Shown piece by piece: positions 12,091-13,181 of a stretch of 13,181 bases of DNA. This DNA is from Anaerolineales bacterium. GTDB taxonomy: Bacteria; Chloroflexota; Anaerolineae; Promineifilales; Promineifilaceae. The stretch covers positions 1-13,181 of the forward strand of contig JAGQGA010000082.1 in assembly GCA_020432595.1 (NCBI GenBank), read 5' to 3'. Below the pieces are notes generated by a model. That model saw only the letters and a list, made by a program, of their open reading frames with translations, was not told the origin of the DNA and did not search any database. A program made the translations under genes and the position numbers. Position 1 is the stretch's first letter. Each line of letters begins with the position of its first letter.

Positions 12091-13181
12091 GTGGCGACGT
12101 GGAAACTGGTTGCTAAATTCGCATTGATCAGCAGGACAATCAACCGCTTACGAATTGGTGCTGTCGTTTTTCTCTTGCTCCTAACTGGGGCACTTTATCT
12201 TTGGTTTCCTTTTGTGGCGTTGGGGTGGAGCGAGCTACCTTTCCCTGGCTTTGTGCTGGATCCTAATTTGGTGGTCAACGATTCTGGTGAGGCTTATTGG
12301 GCCGGCCGTCAGATGCAGCCCATGTTGTCGTATCCCGAAAGGCTGATGGCGGTTGACGGGGTACCGATTCATACCAATGAGGCATTTCGGGCGTGGTTGG
12401 GGAAAACGGCCGTTAATGAAAAACACCACTTCACCTTCGCCCAGCCACAAAACAGCCGCATCGCCCCCGATCCTGCGCTTCCCTCTGAACGTACCGTTGA
12501 AATCACCCTCGTCAAAATAGACCGCGAAAGTATGTGGCGGCAATTCTGGCTGCTCTACCTCACCGGCATCGGTGTTCTCACCGTTGGCTCTTGGACCTTT
12601 CTCGTGCGCCCTCGCTCCCGTCCCGCTCAGCTATTTGCCGCCTTTGCCGCTGCCGCAGCCGTTACCGTTGGTGGGTTGTTCGACCTCATTACTACGCAGC
12701 AGTTTATCCGGCTGTGGCTGGTGGCCGTTTCACTCACCGGCACCCTCAACATGATGCTGGCACTGCAATTTCCCCACCCCATTGCCCTGCTGGGGTGGCG
12801 GCCACGGCTTAGATGGCTCGCATTGCTGCCCGGTGTTTTGGTTGCGGCCTGGGGGCAGCTTTGGCTCCACCATCCCACAGATCCGTGGGCCTATGTATCC
12901 ACTTGGCGTGCTGCCTACTTGCTCAATGCGGTAGTCATCATCGGTTCGCTGCTCATCATGGCCTATCGTGGCTTTCGCTCTCCCGCCCCCATTGTGCGGC
13001 AGCAGGGGCGCATCATTTTGCTGGGAGCTGTCTTGGGGTTTGGTCCGGTTCTTATCTTTCTGATGGTGGCTGCCGTTGCTATTTCTCCGCCAGATTGGTT
13101 TGACCCCACCTTTTTTATTCCCCCCTTTGTCATTTATCCCCTGTCCATTGGCTACACCATCGTCCGCTTTGGGCTGCTGAA
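12091..13181 (+). CDS. Multi-TM protein with PDZ-like extracytoplasmic domain, probable sensor input module (3' end missing)
   Basis: The frame is open from upstream through the right edge, 363 residues from GTG 12091, with no stop reached. A first TM helix (21-44) is followed by an extracytoplasmic segment (45-148) with MQPMLSYPERLMAVDGVPI (75-93). That is the 'G.L..GD.I..VNG..' style strand of a PDZ fold, where the partner-binding groove would lie. Helices then cluster at about 152-171, 181-200, 205-225, 238-258, 273-291, 306-330 and 340-356. The ending RQQGRIILLGAVLGFGP...FVIYPLSIGYTIVRFGLL resembles the last helices before the cytoplasmic part of ComP-like sensor histidine kinases, where a phrase like 'PLAIAYAIVRYRLLD' precedes the kinase. 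I therefore expect a GAF, kinase or phosphatase domain beyond the window, but none is visible. No SD is seen at the GTG; the spacing to the upstream stop is 22 nt. One palindrome lies at 12405. Confidence 0.6.
   Translation, partial: MATWKLVAKFALISRTINRLRIGAVVFLLLLTGALYLWFPFVALGWSELPFPGFVLDPNLVVNDSGEAYWAGRQMQPMLSYPERLMAVDGVPIHTNEAFRAWLGKTAVNEKHHFTFAQPQNSRIAPDPALPSERTVEITLVKIDRESMWRQFWLLYLTGIGVLTVGSWTFLVRPRSRPAQLFAAFAAAAAVTVGGLFDLITTQQFIRLWLVAVSLTGTLNMMLALQFPHPIALLGWRPRLRWLALLPGVLVAAWGQLWLHHPTDPWAYVSTWRAAYLLNAVVIIGSLLIMAYRGFRSPAPIVRQQGRIILLGAVLGFGPVLIFLMVAAVAISPPDWFDPTFFIPPFVIYPLSIGYTIVRFGLL

Larger units (their letters stand above)
643..12414. repeat. Highly iterated palindrome AACGGCCGTT, 22 perfect copies
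   Basis: Perfect 10-bp copies start at 643, 1322, 1549, 1623, 2283, 2809, 3151, 3292, 3757, 4045, 4801, 6888, 7299, 7505, 8500, 9089, 9299, 9572, 10154, 10451, 11192 and 12405. One-mismatch relatives include 2091 (AACGGCCGTC) and 4404 (AGCGGCCGTT). Chance expectation for a given 10-mer in 13.2 kb is about 0.01. All copies are in coding sequence, on genes of both strands. They read as T-A-V in 16 cases, N-G-R in 3 and R-P in 3. Median spacing is roughly 0.5 kb and the longest gap is 4811-6887. The behaviour parallels HIP1 of cyanobacteria but the sequence is different. Confidence 0.97.

Noticed and set aside
643..12414. Palindrome copies as cloning-site or assembly artefacts (contain the EagI core CGGCCG)
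   Set aside because: The copies are embedded in intact, conserved frames at irregular spacing with matching codon-level skew, which vector or linker junctions would not produce.

Overview
The window looks like a chromosomal segment of an uncultured, filamentous-type Chloroflexota (Anaerolineae-like). The pointers are the lipoprotein style (lipobox, then an Ala/Glu/Pro linker with an EVTRVVTE motif), a Pro/Thr-rich stalked surface protein, two PMT/ArnT-like polytopic glycosyltransferases with C-terminal beta domains, and many short tandem-repeat hairpins. This is inference from protein character; there is no rRNA or other marker gene. No tRNA, rRNA, CRISPR array, transposase or integrase was seen.

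Layout. On the minus strand: the 5' end of a DUF4405-like membrane protein (1-177, runs off the left edge) and a GNAT acetyltransferase (351-809). From 978 everything is on the plus strand: a von Willebrand A lipoprotein (978-2429) with a terminator; an FTR1-type iron permease with a duplicated exported N-terminal domain (2651-4138) with a strong terminator; a Dam-like adenine methyltransferase fused to a PD-(D/E)XK nuclease domain (4300-5607); a secreted clan GH-A glycosidase-like protein on a Pro/Thr stalk with a C-terminal anchor (5722-7401); two multi-spanning GT39/PMT-like glycosyltransferases (7479-9677 and 9744-12068); and the N-terminal part of a PDZ-like plus multi-TM protein that resembles a sensor kinase input module (12091 to the right edge). 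Genes 5722-12068 read as a cell-surface glycoconjugate group. The methyltransferase-nuclease is probably a self-contained restriction-modification or DNA-defence protein.

Two layers of non-gene structure stand out. First, the perfect 10-bp palindrome AACGGCCGTT occurs 22 times, where about 0.01 would be expected by chance. All copies are inside genes, in all three frames but mostly as (E)-T-A-V. At most copies the strand composition flips: synonymous positions are G-rich on the 5' side and C-rich on the 3' side. The flip also holds around the copy in the minus-strand gene, so it is tied to the palindrome and not to gene direction. Second, gene boundaries and loops of the membrane proteins carry several families of heptad, octad and decamer tandem repeats, mostly folded as inverted pairs. 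Several are inserted in frame and translated. One is a nested element of about 200 bp that contains a perfect 27-bp inverted repeat.
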